Of a stretch of DNA of 64,000 nt, positions 44,070 through 52,594 are shown one piece after another. The DNA comes from Lawsonibacter asaccharolyticus. Its GTDB lineage: Bacteria > Bacillota > Clostridia > Oscillospirales > Oscillospiraceae. Where the stretch lies: contig BFBT01000001.1 of assembly GCA_003112755.1 (NCBI GenBank), positions 2,914,001 through 2,978,000 of the forward strand. The letters are read 5' to 3'. Position numbers and translations under genes: made by a program. How positions within the stretch are numbered: the first letter of the stretch is position 1; the number at the start of each line of letters is the position of its first letter. Under the pieces are notes generated by a model that searched no databases, had not been told where the DNA came from, and saw nothing but the letters and a program-made list of their open reading frames with translations.

Positions 44070-44194
44070 AAAAGTGTACTCAGATAGACGAAAGAAAAAA
44101 TCTTTTCTCTCTGTAATACTTAACTTTTCCGCCGGAATGCCGAAGTACATAACAGAGACCAGGAGCAGACAGAAGTCTATCTGAGTACACTTTT
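44070..44194. other. Candidate invertible promoter element (20-bp inverted repeats around 85 bp)
   Basis: Perfect inverted repeats at 44070-44089 and 44175-44194 (arm AAAAGTGTACTCAGATAGAC). Similarity extends outward with mismatches to about 30 bases. Each arm is itself quasi-palindromic (GTnTA-N6-TAnAC), as expected of a serine recombinase core site. The AT-rich interior carries the only promoter-like sequence before csrA. Confidence 0.7.
44120..44146 (+). promoter_or_regulatory. Sigma-D (sigma-28)-like promoter inside the invertible segment
   Basis: TTAA (44120-44123), 15 bases, GCCGAAGT (44139-44146), close to the flagellar consensus TAAA-N15-GCCGATAA/T. It points at csrA and flagellin in the orientation shown. 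Confidence 0.55.
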
Positions 44195-44233
44195 CTGGAC
44201 TTGGAAAAGCCTTGGGCGTTTGGAGGGAAGAGC

Positions 44234-44488
44234 ATGCTGGTGTTGGGAGTGCGCTCCGGCGAATACATCACCATCGGACAGGATATCGTGATCCAGGTCG
44301 TCAAGGCCGGTGAAGTGACGCGGCTCGCCGTTCAGGCGCCCAGGGAGTGCCCTGTGGTGCGGGGAAAGCTGGTGGAGTCCAGCGGCGGGGCGCCCGACTG
44401 CATCCGTAAGCTGCGCCAGAAGAAGACACCTCCCCATACATCAAGATTCAAACAGGACCGGGACGAGACCGGGGCCCTGTCTGAATAG
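44234..44488 (+). CDS. csrA: Carbon storage regulator CsrA
   Basis: 84 residues. The CsrA core is clear: MLVLGVRSGEYITIGQDI, then VIQVVKAGEVTRLAVQAP and the RNA-binding strand VVRGKLVE. A C-terminal tail of about 35 basic/polar residues is longer than usual. CsrA dimers bind GGA motifs in mRNA leaders; in Bacillus the protein blocks flagellin translation until FliW sequesters it. It lies 69 bases upstream of flagellin, the classic csrA-hag order, but no fliW is present here. GGAGGGAAG lies before the ATG. Transcription appears to come from the invertible segment. Confidence 0.88.
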   Translation: MLVLGVRSGEYITIGQDIVIQVVKAGEVTRLAVQAPRECPVVRGKLVESSGGAPDCIRKLRQKKTPPHTSRFKQDRDETGALSE

Positions 44489-44503
44489 TACCATCCACCC
44501 CTG

Positions 44504-44544
44504 CGGACCGGAGGGAAGGAACCGTCCGGGAATATCAAAAATAA
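44504..44544 (+). promoter_or_regulatory. Probable CsrA-binding leader of flagellin mRNA
   Basis: Hairpin CGGAC...GTCCG (44504-44508/44524-44528) presents two GGA motifs in its loop, and a further GGA is part of the AAAGGAG Shine-Dalgarno. This matches the two-site CsrA repression known for Bacillus hag. Confidence 0.5.
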
Positions 44545-44557
44545 AGGAGAAATCACT

Positions 44558-45655
44558 ATGCGTATTCAGCACAACATCATGGCGATGAACGCCTACCGCA
44601 ACTACAGCAACAACACCAGCGCCCTGTCCAAGAACCTGGAGAAGCTGTCTTCCGGCTATAAGATCAACCGGGCCGGCGACGACGCCGCGGGTCTGGCCAT
44701 TTCCGAGAAGATGCGCGCCCAGATCACCGGCCTGGACAAGGCCCAGGACAACGCCAAGGACGGTATCTCCCTGGTGCAGACCGCCGAGGGCGCCCTCACC
44801 GAGGTCCACGACATGCTCAACCGCATGTACGAGCTGGCCGAGCAGTCCGCCAACGGCACCTATGAGGACGCCACCGACCGCAATCAGCTCCAGAAGGAGG
44901 TCGACCAGCTCAAGAGCGAGATCGACCGCATCGCCGACTCCGCCAACTTCAACGGCATCAAGCTGCTGGACGGCTCCATGAAGGACGGCACCACGGTGGC
45001 TATCGATGCAGGCAGCGTCACTGGTAAAGTGAATGGCCAGGCTATCACCGCTGCTAGCGGAACGGCCAACCTGTCTGGTAACTTCAAGGCGGGTGACACC
45101 GTCACCATCAACGGCGTTACCTATACCTGTGCGAGCCAGGCCACAGGCGCTGACGGCAAGACCTTTAAGGATTTCGACGCTCTGAAGTCTGCTGCCAATG
45201 TAAACGGCGTGACCATCGGCGGTACTGCCTCCAAGGCCACCTTCTCCAAGGCGGGCAAGGATCTGACCCTCCAGATCGGCGACACCAGCGAGACGTTCAA
45301 CCAGCTGGAGGTCTCCATCAACGACTGCCATGTGGCCGCGTTGAATCTCACCGACATGAATATCTCCGACCAGGACAGCGCCGCCGAGGCTCTGAACATG
45401 ATCAAGAGTGCCATCAACTATGTCTCCGACGTCCGCGGCACCCTGGGCGCCACCCAGAACCGTCTGGACCACACCATCAACAACCTGTCCGTCATGCAGG
45501 AGAACATCCAGGATGCCGAGTCCACCATCCGCGACACCGACGTGGCCGACGAGATGATGGCCTATACCAAGAACAACATTCTGATCCAGTCCGCCCAGGC
45601 CATGCTGGCCCAGGCGAACCAGGTGCCCCAGGGTGTGCTGCAGCTGCTGCAGTGA
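44558..45655 (+). CDS. hag: Flagellin
   Basis: 365 residues. Conserved D0/D1 ends: MRIQHNIMAMNAYRNYSNN, LSSGYKINRAGDDAAGLAIS at the N-terminus and the C-terminal NLSVMQENIQDAESTIRDTDVA with a QVPQGVLQLLQ end. The middle (about residues 140-245) is variable, Gly/Thr/Ala rich and surface exposed, the usual place for glycosylation. Secreted through the flagellar export apparatus. It is encoded alone, with no other flagellar structural genes in the window; translation is probably under CsrA and transcription under the invertible sigma-D promoter. A strong terminator follows. Confidence 0.97.
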   Translation: MRIQHNIMAMNAYRNYSNNTSALSKNLEKLSSGYKINRAGDDAAGLAISEKMRAQITGLDKAQDNAKDGISLVQTAEGALTEVHDMLNRMYELAEQSANGTYEDATDRNQLQKEVDQLKSEIDRIADSANFNGIKLLDGSMKDGTTVAIDAGSVTGKVNGQAITAASGTANLSGNFKAGDTVTINGVTYTCASQATGADGKTFKDFDALKSAANVNGVTIGGTASKATFSKAGKDLTLQIGDTSETFNQLEVSINDCHVAALNLTDMNISDQDSAAEALNMIKSAINYVSDVRGTLGATQNRLDHTINNLSVMQENIQDAESTIRDTDVADEMMAYTKNNILIQSAQAMLAQANQVPQGVLQLLQ

Positions 45656-45687
45656 TCCCGGGCAGTTGTTCTGGAACAGCGACCACA

Positions 45688-45721
45688 GGGGGCCGGGCTC
45701 AGTGCCCGGCCCCCGTTTTTT
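45688..45721 (+). terminator. Terminator of flagellin
   Basis: GGGGGCCGGGC-tcagt-GCCCGGCCCCC then GTTTTTT. Confidence 0.93.
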
Positions 45722-45777
45722 AGGCGCGGAGGGCGCTGGCCCCTCGCAGGAATACTTGCGGACCGTGAGGTTTTTCT

Positions 45778-47724
45778 ATGGATACGATCAAAATCGCCCG
45801 CCGGCTGGCGGAGCTGGGACAGACGGCGGACGCCCAGCGGGCCTACACCCTGGCGCTCCAGGCGGCAGGATTGTCCCCGGAGGAGGAGCTGGAGGCCGCC
45901 AGCTATCTTCTCTTTTCCAAAGGCGACTACCGGGTGGCCTATACCAGCTTCCTGTCTCTTTACCGCCGGGGCCTTTTTCAAAAGGAACTGCTGGAGCTGA
46001 TGACCCAGGCCTTCTACCTGCCCAATGTGGAAGCTCTCCGCAGGCAGTATGAGGAGAACTGCACACTGCTCTCCCGCTATCCCTATCTGTTTCGGAGAGA
46101 CTTTCTTCCCTTTGAGGACCTGCCTATTCAATTTTACCCCTATGACGATGACGGCTATCTTCCCTTTGACTGGAAGAGCGGCCTTTTTTCCGACTATGTG
46201 AATTTCCATACTCCAGTGATCGACCGAAATTTTTTCCATGACCTCGAAAAGCCTGTACTGGCATCAGATGTGTACTCCCAGTATCAGCTGGAGTACCTGA
46301 ACGACACGGTGCGCAAGAGTGAGTGGGTGGGCCGGGAGAATCATATCTACCTTCACTACACGGATTGGGGGACCTTCTGCGCCCATCTCCAGTGTCTGTC
46401 CTTCAAAAAATTGCTGAAGGAAGAGAAGCTTGTTTTCCTGATCGAGGACGAGCTTGCCCAATATCCCATCGATTTTCAGGCTCGGTTCCATATCGATTAC
46501 AGCCGTTACCCGGTGCGCCCGGTGGGCATCCGGGAGGTGAACCGCCTGATCTGGCACACCCAGCTGGCGGCCCACAACGGCGGCGACTTCTTCAACGAGA
46601 TCTTTTATGGGCACCCCAATCTTCTGGCCTATGAATCCGTTATTCTGGATGGTATCGACAACCTTTTGGACGAGATGCGCCGCCGGGTGCGCGAGCGTCG
46701 GCTGGAGACCGCCACCGACCGTCAGCTCCTCCAGATCAAACATCCCACTGACAAGGACCTGCTGGTTGCCTATTTTTTAAACCAGCAGGAAAGCAACAGC
46801 AGCCTCGATCCCGATTCCCGCATCACCCCGATCCTCTTCTTCCAGCCCCACTTTTATAATATTTCGTATGATATCTCAGTGGACACGAAGAGCAACAAGA
46901 CCGTGCTCCACTCGGAGCAGTACGACCGCATCCGTTCCTCCGCTGTGTTCCAGAACTTCAAATACATCAAGACCTTCACCCCCATCCGCCGTCCCACCAC
47001 CAGCTATGCCGCGACCATTCGCTTCATGGAGCCGCAAATTGAAAAAGAAGGGCGTATTGTGGCCGATGACCTGACCGCCCGCATGCTCAACCGCAGCTTT
47101 ATGGTGGACCCCTGGGATCGACTCTACCGGGACAGCGTCCTGGTGCGCTTCGAGGACGGCAAGCTGAACCCCAAAGCCACCTTTACTGCCCTGGCGGAGT
47201 TCCTTGACCTCCCCTACACCCAGAGCATGACCTATTGCTCCGGGGCCAGCGGCATCGACCCGGAATCTCTGGCCGGAAATGCCCGCGGCTTTGACCCGGC
47301 TACGGTGTATCGGACCTATGATGAGTTTGCAAATGATGATGAGCGGGCATTTCTGGAATACTTCCTCCGCGATGTCTATGAAACCTATGGATATGATTTT
47401 CACTATTATAAGGGCGAGCCGGTCGATGAAGAGTGGGTGACGAAAAAAATATCCAGATTCACCACTCTCAACCGGTTTATCAGCCGTTCTTGGGAATCTC
47501 TATACCGGAATACTCATAATCAGAAAACTGGAGCTCCCTTGGATCAGGAAGAGATCGAACGGCGTATTCAGGATACCCTCTCCGGCCTGGATTCCAACCG
47601 GCTGCACGTTTCCAAGCTTCTGATGCGGGGACTGCGTTTTATCAATGAAGATGGTCAGCCCCTGAAAATGATGACGCCGCTCAAGCTGGACCCGGCCCTG
47701 CTGGAACAGCCGCTCTATCACTGA
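45778..47724 (+). CDS. Sulfotransferase-like protein with TPR-like N-terminus
   Basis: 648 residues, cytoplasmic. The first 90 residues resemble paired TPR-like helices (AQRAYTLALQAAGLSPEEELEAASYLL). The C-terminal half carries the sulfotransferase-type element YRDSVLVRFEDGKLNPKATF followed by LAEFLDLP, which in sulfotransferases helps bind PAPS; a canonical 5' PAPS loop is not obvious. The next gene makes PAPS and the third could remove 3',5'-ADP, which supports a sulfation role. Its place behind flagellin suggests the acceptor is flagellin or its glycan. An alternative is another transferase of motility-associated glycosylation loci. GAGG precedes the ATG. Confidence 0.6.
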   Translation: MDTIKIARRLAELGQTADAQRAYTLALQAAGLSPEEELEAASYLLFSKGDYRVAYTSFLSLYRRGLFQKELLELMTQAFYLPNVEALRRQYEENCTLLSRYPYLFRRDFLPFEDLPIQFYPYDDDGYLPFDWKSGLFSDYVNFHTPVIDRNFFHDLEKPVLASDVYSQYQLEYLNDTVRKSEWVGRENHIYLHYTDWGTFCAHLQCLSFKKLLKEEKLVFLIEDELAQYPIDFQARFHIDYSRYPVRPVGIREVNRLIWHTQLAAHNGGDFFNEIFYGHPNLLAYESVILDGIDNLLDEMRRRVRERRLETATDRQLLQIKHPTDKDLLVAYFLNQQESNSSLDPDSRITPILFFQPHFYNISYDISVDTKSNKTVLHSEQYDRIRSSAVFQNFKYIKTFTPIRRPTTSYAATIRFMEPQIEKEGRIVADDLTARMLNRSFMVDPWDRLYRDSVLVRFEDGKLNPKATFTALAEFLDLPYTQSMTYCSGASGIDPESLAGNARGFDPATVYRTYDEFANDDERAFLEYFLRDVYETYGYDFHYYKGEPVDEEWVTKKISRFTTLNRFISRSWESLYRNTHNQKTGAPLDQEEIERRIQDTLSGLDSNRLHVSKLLMRGLRFINEDGQPLKMMTPLKLDPALLEQPLYH

Positions 47725-47734
47725 GGAGGACCAC

Positions 47735-48889
47735 ATGGAACACAAGGGAACCGTTTACTTTTTCACCGGCCTCTCCGGCGCGGGCAAGACCACCGTAGGC
47801 AGCCTCTTTTACCGGCGGCTCAAAAACACCAAGCCCAACGCGGTCTATCTGGACGGTGACGAGATCCGGGTGGCCTTCGGTGAGGATGTGGGCTACACCA
47901 ACGACGAGCGCCTCCGATGGGCGGGGCGGATCTTCCGGGTGTGTAAGCTCCTCTCCGACCAAGGCATCGACGTGGTGTGCTGCTCCATCGCCATGTATCA
48001 GAGCGTCCGGGCCTGGAACCGGGCCAATATCCCCAATTACAAGGAGATCTATCTGAGGGTGAAGCCGGAGACCCTGCTGGCCCGGAACCAGAAGGGGCTC
48101 TACACCGGGGGGCACAATGTGGTGGGGGTGGACCTGCCCTTTGACGAGCCCCAGACCCCCGATCTGATCATTCAGAACGACGGAGAACGCACCCCTCTGG
48201 AGGCGGTGGAGGAGATCGAGCGGGTCCTGTATCCCAACATCGTCGAAAACCCCATCGATAACCGGGACTACTGGAACCGCTATTATCAGGACGGCCTCTG
48301 TCCCATGGACCCCTCCCCCTTTGCCCGGTATGCCGCCACTCTGGTGGAACCGGGACGGACCCTGGTGGACCTGGGCTGCGGCAACGGGCGGGACGCCCTC
48401 TACTTTGCCTCCCTGGGCCTCTCTGTCATCGCCATTGACCTGTCAGATACGGCCATTCAGACGCTGCGGGAGCGGGGCGGAGACAACCCGCGCTTCCTCT
48501 GCGGGGACTTTATCAACGCCCCCATCCACCGGCCTGCCAGCTATGACTATGCGTACAGCCGCTTTACCATCCACGCCATCAACCAGCAGCAGGAGCGGAT
48601 GCTGCTGCTGGCCATGCACCGCGCGATCAAGCCCGGCGGAAAGTTTTTCATCGAGGTGCGGGGCGTCCATGATCCGCTGTACGGCAGGGGACAGCCCCAG
48701 GAGAAAAACGCGTTCTTCTACAACAATCATTACCGACGCTTCATCGTCATGGAGGAGCTGACCGCCTCTCTGCAGGAGGCGGGGTTCCGCGTAGAGTACG
48801 CTCAGGAGCGGACCGGCTTCGCCCCCTACGGAAATGATGACCCGCCGGTGATACGGATCGTTGCTATCCGCAAGGAGATGAAAGCATGA
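47735..48889 (+). CDS. Adenylylsulfate (APS) kinase fused to a SAM-dependent methyltransferase
   Basis: 384 residues. Residues 1-170 are an APS-kinase-type P-loop domain: GLSGAGKTT (Walker A, about 12-20), LDGDEIR, DQGIDVVCC and QKGLYTG. Residues about 185-384 are a class I methyltransferase with VDLGCGNGRDALYFA. APS kinase makes PAPS, the sulfate donor. A caution: the APS-kinase homologue Cj1415 of Campylobacter phosphorylates cytidine diphosphoramidate in capsule modification, so the true substrate could differ. No ATP sulfurylase is nearby. The start is 10 bases after the sulfotransferase-like gene, with GAGGAGG upstream. Confidence 0.85.
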   Translation: MEHKGTVYFFTGLSGAGKTTVGSLFYRRLKNTKPNAVYLDGDEIRVAFGEDVGYTNDERLRWAGRIFRVCKLLSDQGIDVVCCSIAMYQSVRAWNRANIPNYKEIYLRVKPETLLARNQKGLYTGGHNVVGVDLPFDEPQTPDLIIQNDGERTPLEAVEEIERVLYPNIVENPIDNRDYWNRYYQDGLCPMDPSPFARYAATLVEPGRTLVDLGCGNGRDALYFASLGLSVIAIDLSDTAIQTLRERGGDNPRFLCGDFINAPIHRPASYDYAYSRFTIHAINQQQERMLLLAMHRAIKPGGKFFIEVRGVHDPLYGRGQPQEKNAFFYNNHYRRFIVMEELTASLQEAGFRVEYAQERTGFAPYGNDDPPVIRIVAIRKEMKA

Positions 48890-49698
48890 CCGTCCTGGCA
48901 GACCTCCACACCCACTCCACCGCGTCTGATGGGCAGTATGCGCCGGCGGCGCTGGTGGAAAAGGCTGCCGCCGCCGGCATCCAGGTGCTGGCGGTCACCG
49001 ACCACGACACCATTGACGGCGCCGAGGAGGCGGTCCGGGCGGGCACGGCCCTGGGCCTTACAGTGCTGCGCGGCGTGGAGCTGGGGGCGGCCGAGGACCG
49101 GCACATGCACATACTCGGCCTGCACCTCGGCCCGGAGTGCCCCGCCCTGACAGCGCTCTGCCGCAAGCTGCGCGCCAGCCGGGACGAGCGGAAGTTCCGC
49201 ATCGTGGACTTTCTCCGGGAAAAGGGCATGGATGTGTCCCTGGAGGAAGTGGAGGCGCTAGCAGGCGGCGGGGTCGTCGCCCGGCCTCACTTCGCCCAGG
49301 TGATGCTCCGGCGCGGGTATGTCACCTCCCTCCGGGAAGCATTCGACCGCTATCTGGATTCCGATGAATATCAGCGCATCGAACGCTGGAAGGCCGGCGC
49401 CGCGGAGTGCATCGCCGCCGTCCACAGCGCCGGCGGCAGGGCCGTGCTGGCACACCCTTACCATCTGGGCTATGCGGATGATCGATTGGAGGAGACCCTC
49501 CGTACCCTGCGGGAGAAGGGGCTCGACGGTTTGGAGTGCTTCTATCCCCGTCATACCCCGGGACAGACTGCCGCCTATCTGCGTCTTGCGGAAAAATATG
49601 GGCTCCATATCACAGCAGGCAGCGATTTCCACGGGGAAGCCGTCCGTCCGGACACCAGACTGACGCCCATTTCCCTCGAACTGGGGTGGCTGATTTAA
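48886..49698 (+). CDS. PHP-domain phosphoesterase (YciV/TrpH type), probable pAp phosphatase
   Basis: 270 residues. PHP metal motifs are complete: DLHTHSTASDG, VTDHDTIDG, HMHILGLH, LAHPYH and GSDFHG. The layout is that of the YciV/TrpH group, which hydrolyses 3',5'-nucleoside bisphosphates such as pAp and short RNA ends. pAp is the by-product of PAPS-dependent sulfation, and this gene overlaps the APS-kinase fusion gene by 4 bases, so clearing pAp for the preceding enzymes is a reasonable inference. A general RNA-turnover role is the alternative. Confidence 0.87.
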   Translation: MTVLADLHTHSTASDGQYAPAALVEKAAAAGIQVLAVTDHDTIDGAEEAVRAGTALGLTVLRGVELGAAEDRHMHILGLHLGPECPALTALCRKLRASRDERKFRIVDFLREKGMDVSLEEVEALAGGGVVARPHFAQVMLRRGYVTSLREAFDRYLDSDEYQRIERWKAGAAECIAAVHSAGGRAVLAHPYHLGYADDRLEETLRTLREKGLDGLECFYPRHTPGQTAAYLRLAEKYGLHITAGSDFHGEAVRPDTRLTPISLELGWLI

Positions 49699-49754
49699 CA
49701 GCGGGGGAGGTAGACTTGACAAACACATTGCTTCCATCAGCGCAGGTAATATGA

Positions 49755-49792
49755 GACCGGGTTTGGCAAGAGCGCCAAACCCGGTCGTTTTT
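49755..49792 (+). terminator. Terminator of the sulfation cluster
   Basis: GACCGGGTTTGGC-aagagc-GCCAAACCCGGTC then GTTTTT. Confidence 0.92.
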
Positions 49793-49816
49793 CAGCCATC
49801 CCAGCTTCCAGTATGT

Positions 49817-50575
49817 TCAAAATTCCTCTTTTTCCTTGAGAAAGACATAGTGATCGTGCCCGGAATGGGCGGCGTCATACCGGTAACCCAGATCCTGAAA
49901 GTCTTTCAGCTCCTCGCTCCGGCGGACGCCACGCTCTGCCATCCATCGGACCATCTGCCCCCGGGCCATCTTGCACAGCGTGCCCTTTTCCACCACCCGG
50001 CCGTCCTTACGCAGCTCGCCGAAGGTGCAGGTGAGCACCTCCACAGAGGGGGGCAGGTGGGGGAGCACCGCCCGGCTGTACTCCTGGGAGGCCAGGTCCA
50101 CCACCAAGCCGGCCTCTCCGGCCAGCGCTCGGGCCAGCCTGTCTCCCCAGAAGGCGTACAGATCAGGGCAGCCGTTCACCGACAGACGGGCCTGCATCTC
50201 CAGGCGGTAGGGCGTCACGCCGTCGAAGGGGCGGAGCATGCCATAAAAGCCGGAGAGGATGCGCAGATGTTCCTGAAGATAGGTGAACTGGCCGGTCTCA
50301 AAGACACCGGGGGCCATGTACTGATACTGGATGCCCTGATAGGAGAGCAGGGCGGGGGTGAGGCCCTTCCCCAGCTCCATGCGGGCCAGCCGCTCCACAT
50401 TCAGATCAGTGATGGCATCGCTGCACCGCCACAGCTGCTTCAGCTCCTGCCGGGACAGGGAACGCAGAGCGGAGAGCAGGCGCTCCGTCTCTGGGAGAAA
50501 GGCGGGCAGAGCCTGGGGAGAGAGCGTGTCGGTGTCGGTCCGCATCTTTTTGGCGGGGGAGATGAGGATCTTCAT
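49817..50575 (-). CDS. yaaA: Peroxide stress protein YaaA
   Basis: 252 residues, the usual length. Family motifs: MKILISPAKKM at the start, LLSYQGIQYQYM, ILSGFYGMLRPFD, YAFWGDRL, VVDLASQEYSRAV and GTLCKMARGQMVRWM. In E. coli YaaA limits free iron during peroxide stress and has a DNA-binding fold; its chemistry is unknown. The start overlaps the upstream hydrolase stop by 4 bases. Confidence 0.95.
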   Translation of the reverse strand: MKILISPAKKMRTDTDTLSPQALPAFLPETERLLSALRSLSRQELKQLWRCSDAITDLNVERLARMELGKGLTPALLSYQGIQYQYMAPGVFETGQFTYLQEHLRILSGFYGMLRPFDGVTPYRLEMQARLSVNGCPDLYAFWGDRLARALAGEAGLVVDLASQEYSRAVLPHLPPSVEVLTCTFGELRKDGRVVEKGTLCKMARGQMVRWMAERGVRRSEELKDFQDLGYRYDAAHSGHDHYVFLKEKEEF

Positions 50576-51273
50576 GTGCTCTCATCCTCCCACTGCCTCA
50601 GAACCGCCAGCTGTTCCGGGGTATGGAACCAGTGCTCCATCCCCTCCGCCGCAGTCAGGGAGCAGCGGAAGCGGCGGGCAAAGCGGTCCACTGTGTCCCG
50701 GGGCACCAGATGGTCCTTTTGGGCCCAGAGGATGCGGGTGGGGGTCTCCCAGCGGGAGACAGGGTGGGCGCGGACGTACTGGAGATAGGGCCAGGACAGG
50801 GTCTCACCGAACTCAGTGGAAATCTCTCCCTCGGCCTCCAGGCGTGACTCGGTCACCCCGGCCCAGGACATCATCTCCTGGATCAGGCGCTCCATGTCCA
50901 GCACCGGGGAGACGAAGAGGGCTCGGTCCAGGGGGCGGTCCTGAAAGGCCAGCAGGGAGAACCAGGCCCCCAGGCTGACGGCCCGGAGGGCCAGGCGGTT
51001 CCACTTCTGTCCGGACAGGGAGAGCAGGTCTCTCAACTCGGGGACAGCGTGCCAGGGGGTGAAGAGCTCCGGCCCGCCGGACCGTGCCCCGTGGCCGGGC
51101 AGGTCGATGGCCAGTACCTGCCAGCCCTTGGGGCAGACCACCTGGGCGAAGGACTCGGCCTCCTCCTTGCGGCCGCCCTTGCCGTGGAGGCAGAGCCAGA
51201 CCTGAGGGGACGGGGAGCCGTAGAGGACAGCGGGGACGGAGGCGTGGTTCAGAGTCAGAGTCATGGTATCCAT
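50572..51273 (-). CDS. Alpha/beta hydrolase
   Basis: 233 residues. Alpha/beta-hydrolase fold: oxyanion region LCLHGKGGRKEE, IDLPGHGARSGG, nucleophile elbow AVSLGAW (serine near residue 99), acid in ILWAQKDHLVP and histidine in GMEHWFHTPEQ. The substrate is unknown; esterase or thioesterase activity is typical. First gene of a two-gene unit with yaaA. GGGAGGAACC precedes the ATG. Confidence 0.88.
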   Translation of the reverse strand: MDTMTLTLNHASVPAVLYGSPSPQVWLCLHGKGGRKEEAESFAQVVCPKGWQVLAIDLPGHGARSGGPELFTPWHAVPELRDLLSLSGQKWNRLALRAVSLGAWFSLLAFQDRPLDRALFVSPVLDMERLIQEMMSWAGVTESRLEAEGEISTEFGETLSWPYLQYVRAHPVSRWETPTRILWAQKDHLVPRDTVDRFARRFRCSLTAAEGMEHWFHTPEQLAVLRQWEDEST

Positions 51274-51327
51274 AAGGTTCCTCCCGCTCCCTGGGGAGCG
51301 ATCTGTCGTAGGATGGCTGGGGAGGCG

Positions 51328-52362
51328 TCAGGGCTGGATGGCCACCTTGATGACGCCCTCCCGCCGGGACTCGAAGAGCTGGTAGGCCGCGTCGATGTCC
51401 TTGAGAGGGTAGGTGTGGGTGATGAGGGAAGTGGTGTCCAGCTTCCCGGCGGCGATCAGGTCCAGGGTCTGGGCACAGTTGCAACCATCCACCCCGCCGG
51501 TCTTGAAGGTGAGATTCTTGCCGTACATGTCGGGCAGAGGGAGCAGCTGCGGCCGGTCGTAAAGGGCCACCACCGTCACCACCGCATTGGGCCTGGCGCA
51601 CTCCCAGGCCAGACGGAAGGTGTCCTCGCTGCCCGCTACCTCCAGCACTACATCCGCCCCTCTATGGGCGCTGTGGGCCAGGACCGCCTCCCGGAGCCCC
51701 TCCGGCTCCAGTGCCAGCACCTGAGGATAGTGGGCACGGACGAAAGCCAGGCGCTGGGGGTCCCGCTCACAGACGATGACCCGCCTGGGGTTTTCCAGCA
51801 GGACGCACTGGAGAGTGCACAGGCCGGTGGGGCCGGCGCCCAGGACGAGCACCGTGTCCTCCGGTGAGATCTGGGAGATCTGAGCGGCCCAGTATCCGGT
51901 GGCCAGGATGTCCCCCACGAACAGGGCCTGCCGGTCCGTTACGGCGTGAGGGATCTTGGTCAGCCCCTGGTCGGCATAGGGGACCCGGACATACTCCGCC
52001 TGCCCGCCGTCGATGCGGCAGCCAAGGGCCCAGCCGCCGCTGGGATCGGTGCAGTTGTTGACCCAGCCGTGTCGGCAGAAAAAGCAGGAGCCGCAGAAGG
52101 TCTCCACATTGACGGCCACCCGGTCTCCGGGGCGGAGGGTACGGACGTCCGGGCCTGTCTCCTCCACCACGCCTACCATCTCGTGTCCCACCGTGACGCC
52201 GGGCACCGCCCGGGGAACAGAGCCGTGCTTGATGTGCAGATCGCTGGTGCAGATGCTGGCCAGCGTGACCCGGACGACCGCGTCCCCAGGGTCCAGCAGG
52301 ACCGGCTTTGGCTTGTCCAGCAGGGCGAATTTCCCCCGCTCCAGATAGGTGTAGGCGAGCAT
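51328..52362 (-). CDS. Zinc-dependent alcohol/polyol dehydrogenase (MDR family)
   Basis: 344 residues. Catalytic zinc site: cysteine in SICTSDLH near residue 38 and GHEMVG near residue 60. Structural zinc site: CGSCFFCRHGWVNNC (about 90-104). Rossmann motif VLGAGPTGLC. It belongs to the medium-chain alcohol/threonine/sorbitol dehydrogenase group using NAD(P). The spread of the lobe residues does not fix the substrate. Own promoter; CAGGAGG before the ATG. Confidence 0.92.
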   Translation of the reverse strand: MLAYTYLERGKFALLDKPKPVLLDPGDAVVRVTLASICTSDLHIKHGSVPRAVPGVTVGHEMVGVVEETGPDVRTLRPGDRVAVNVETFCGSCFFCRHGWVNNCTDPSGGWALGCRIDGGQAEYVRVPYADQGLTKIPHAVTDRQALFVGDILATGYWAAQISQISPEDTVLVLGAGPTGLCTLQCVLLENPRRVIVCERDPQRLAFVRAHYPQVLALEPEGLREAVLAHSAHRGADVVLEVAGSEDTFRLAWECARPNAVVTVVALYDRPQLLPLPDMYGKNLTFKTGGVDGCNCAQTLDLIAAGKLDTTSLITHTYPLKDIDAAYQLFESRREGVIKVAIQP

Positions 52363-52488
52363 GGATCAGACCTCCTGTGTTTTGAGATGGATGAAGGCGG
52401 CGCCGGATCGGAGAGAAGGTGCCGGTGCCCATTTCACACAGCGCGCCGGAACCCAGGGCGCGCCCTAACAGCGCCGCCCGGCCTGCCC

Positions 52489-52517
52489 ATTATACCTCAG
52501 GAAGAGAAAAACAGCAA
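52489..52517 (-). promoter_or_regulatory. SigA-type promoter of the alcohol dehydrogenase gene
   Basis: Minus strand TTGCTG (52512-52517), 17 bases, TATAAT (52489-52494). Confidence 0.75.
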
Positions 52518-52594
52518 CTCGGGAAGTTAGGGGGAGCGGCAGGGGACATGTGATGATAAAACCTGAGAGGAACTAAGGCCGTCAGGCAGTTTGG

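Noticed and set aside
44062..44200. Inverted repeats downstream of the recombinase read as a MITE or a terminator
   Set aside because: The 85-base interior is too long for a terminator loop, there is no T-run, no target-site duplication is visible at the ends, and the position between an invertase gene and csrA fits a switch better. A MITE is not fully excluded.
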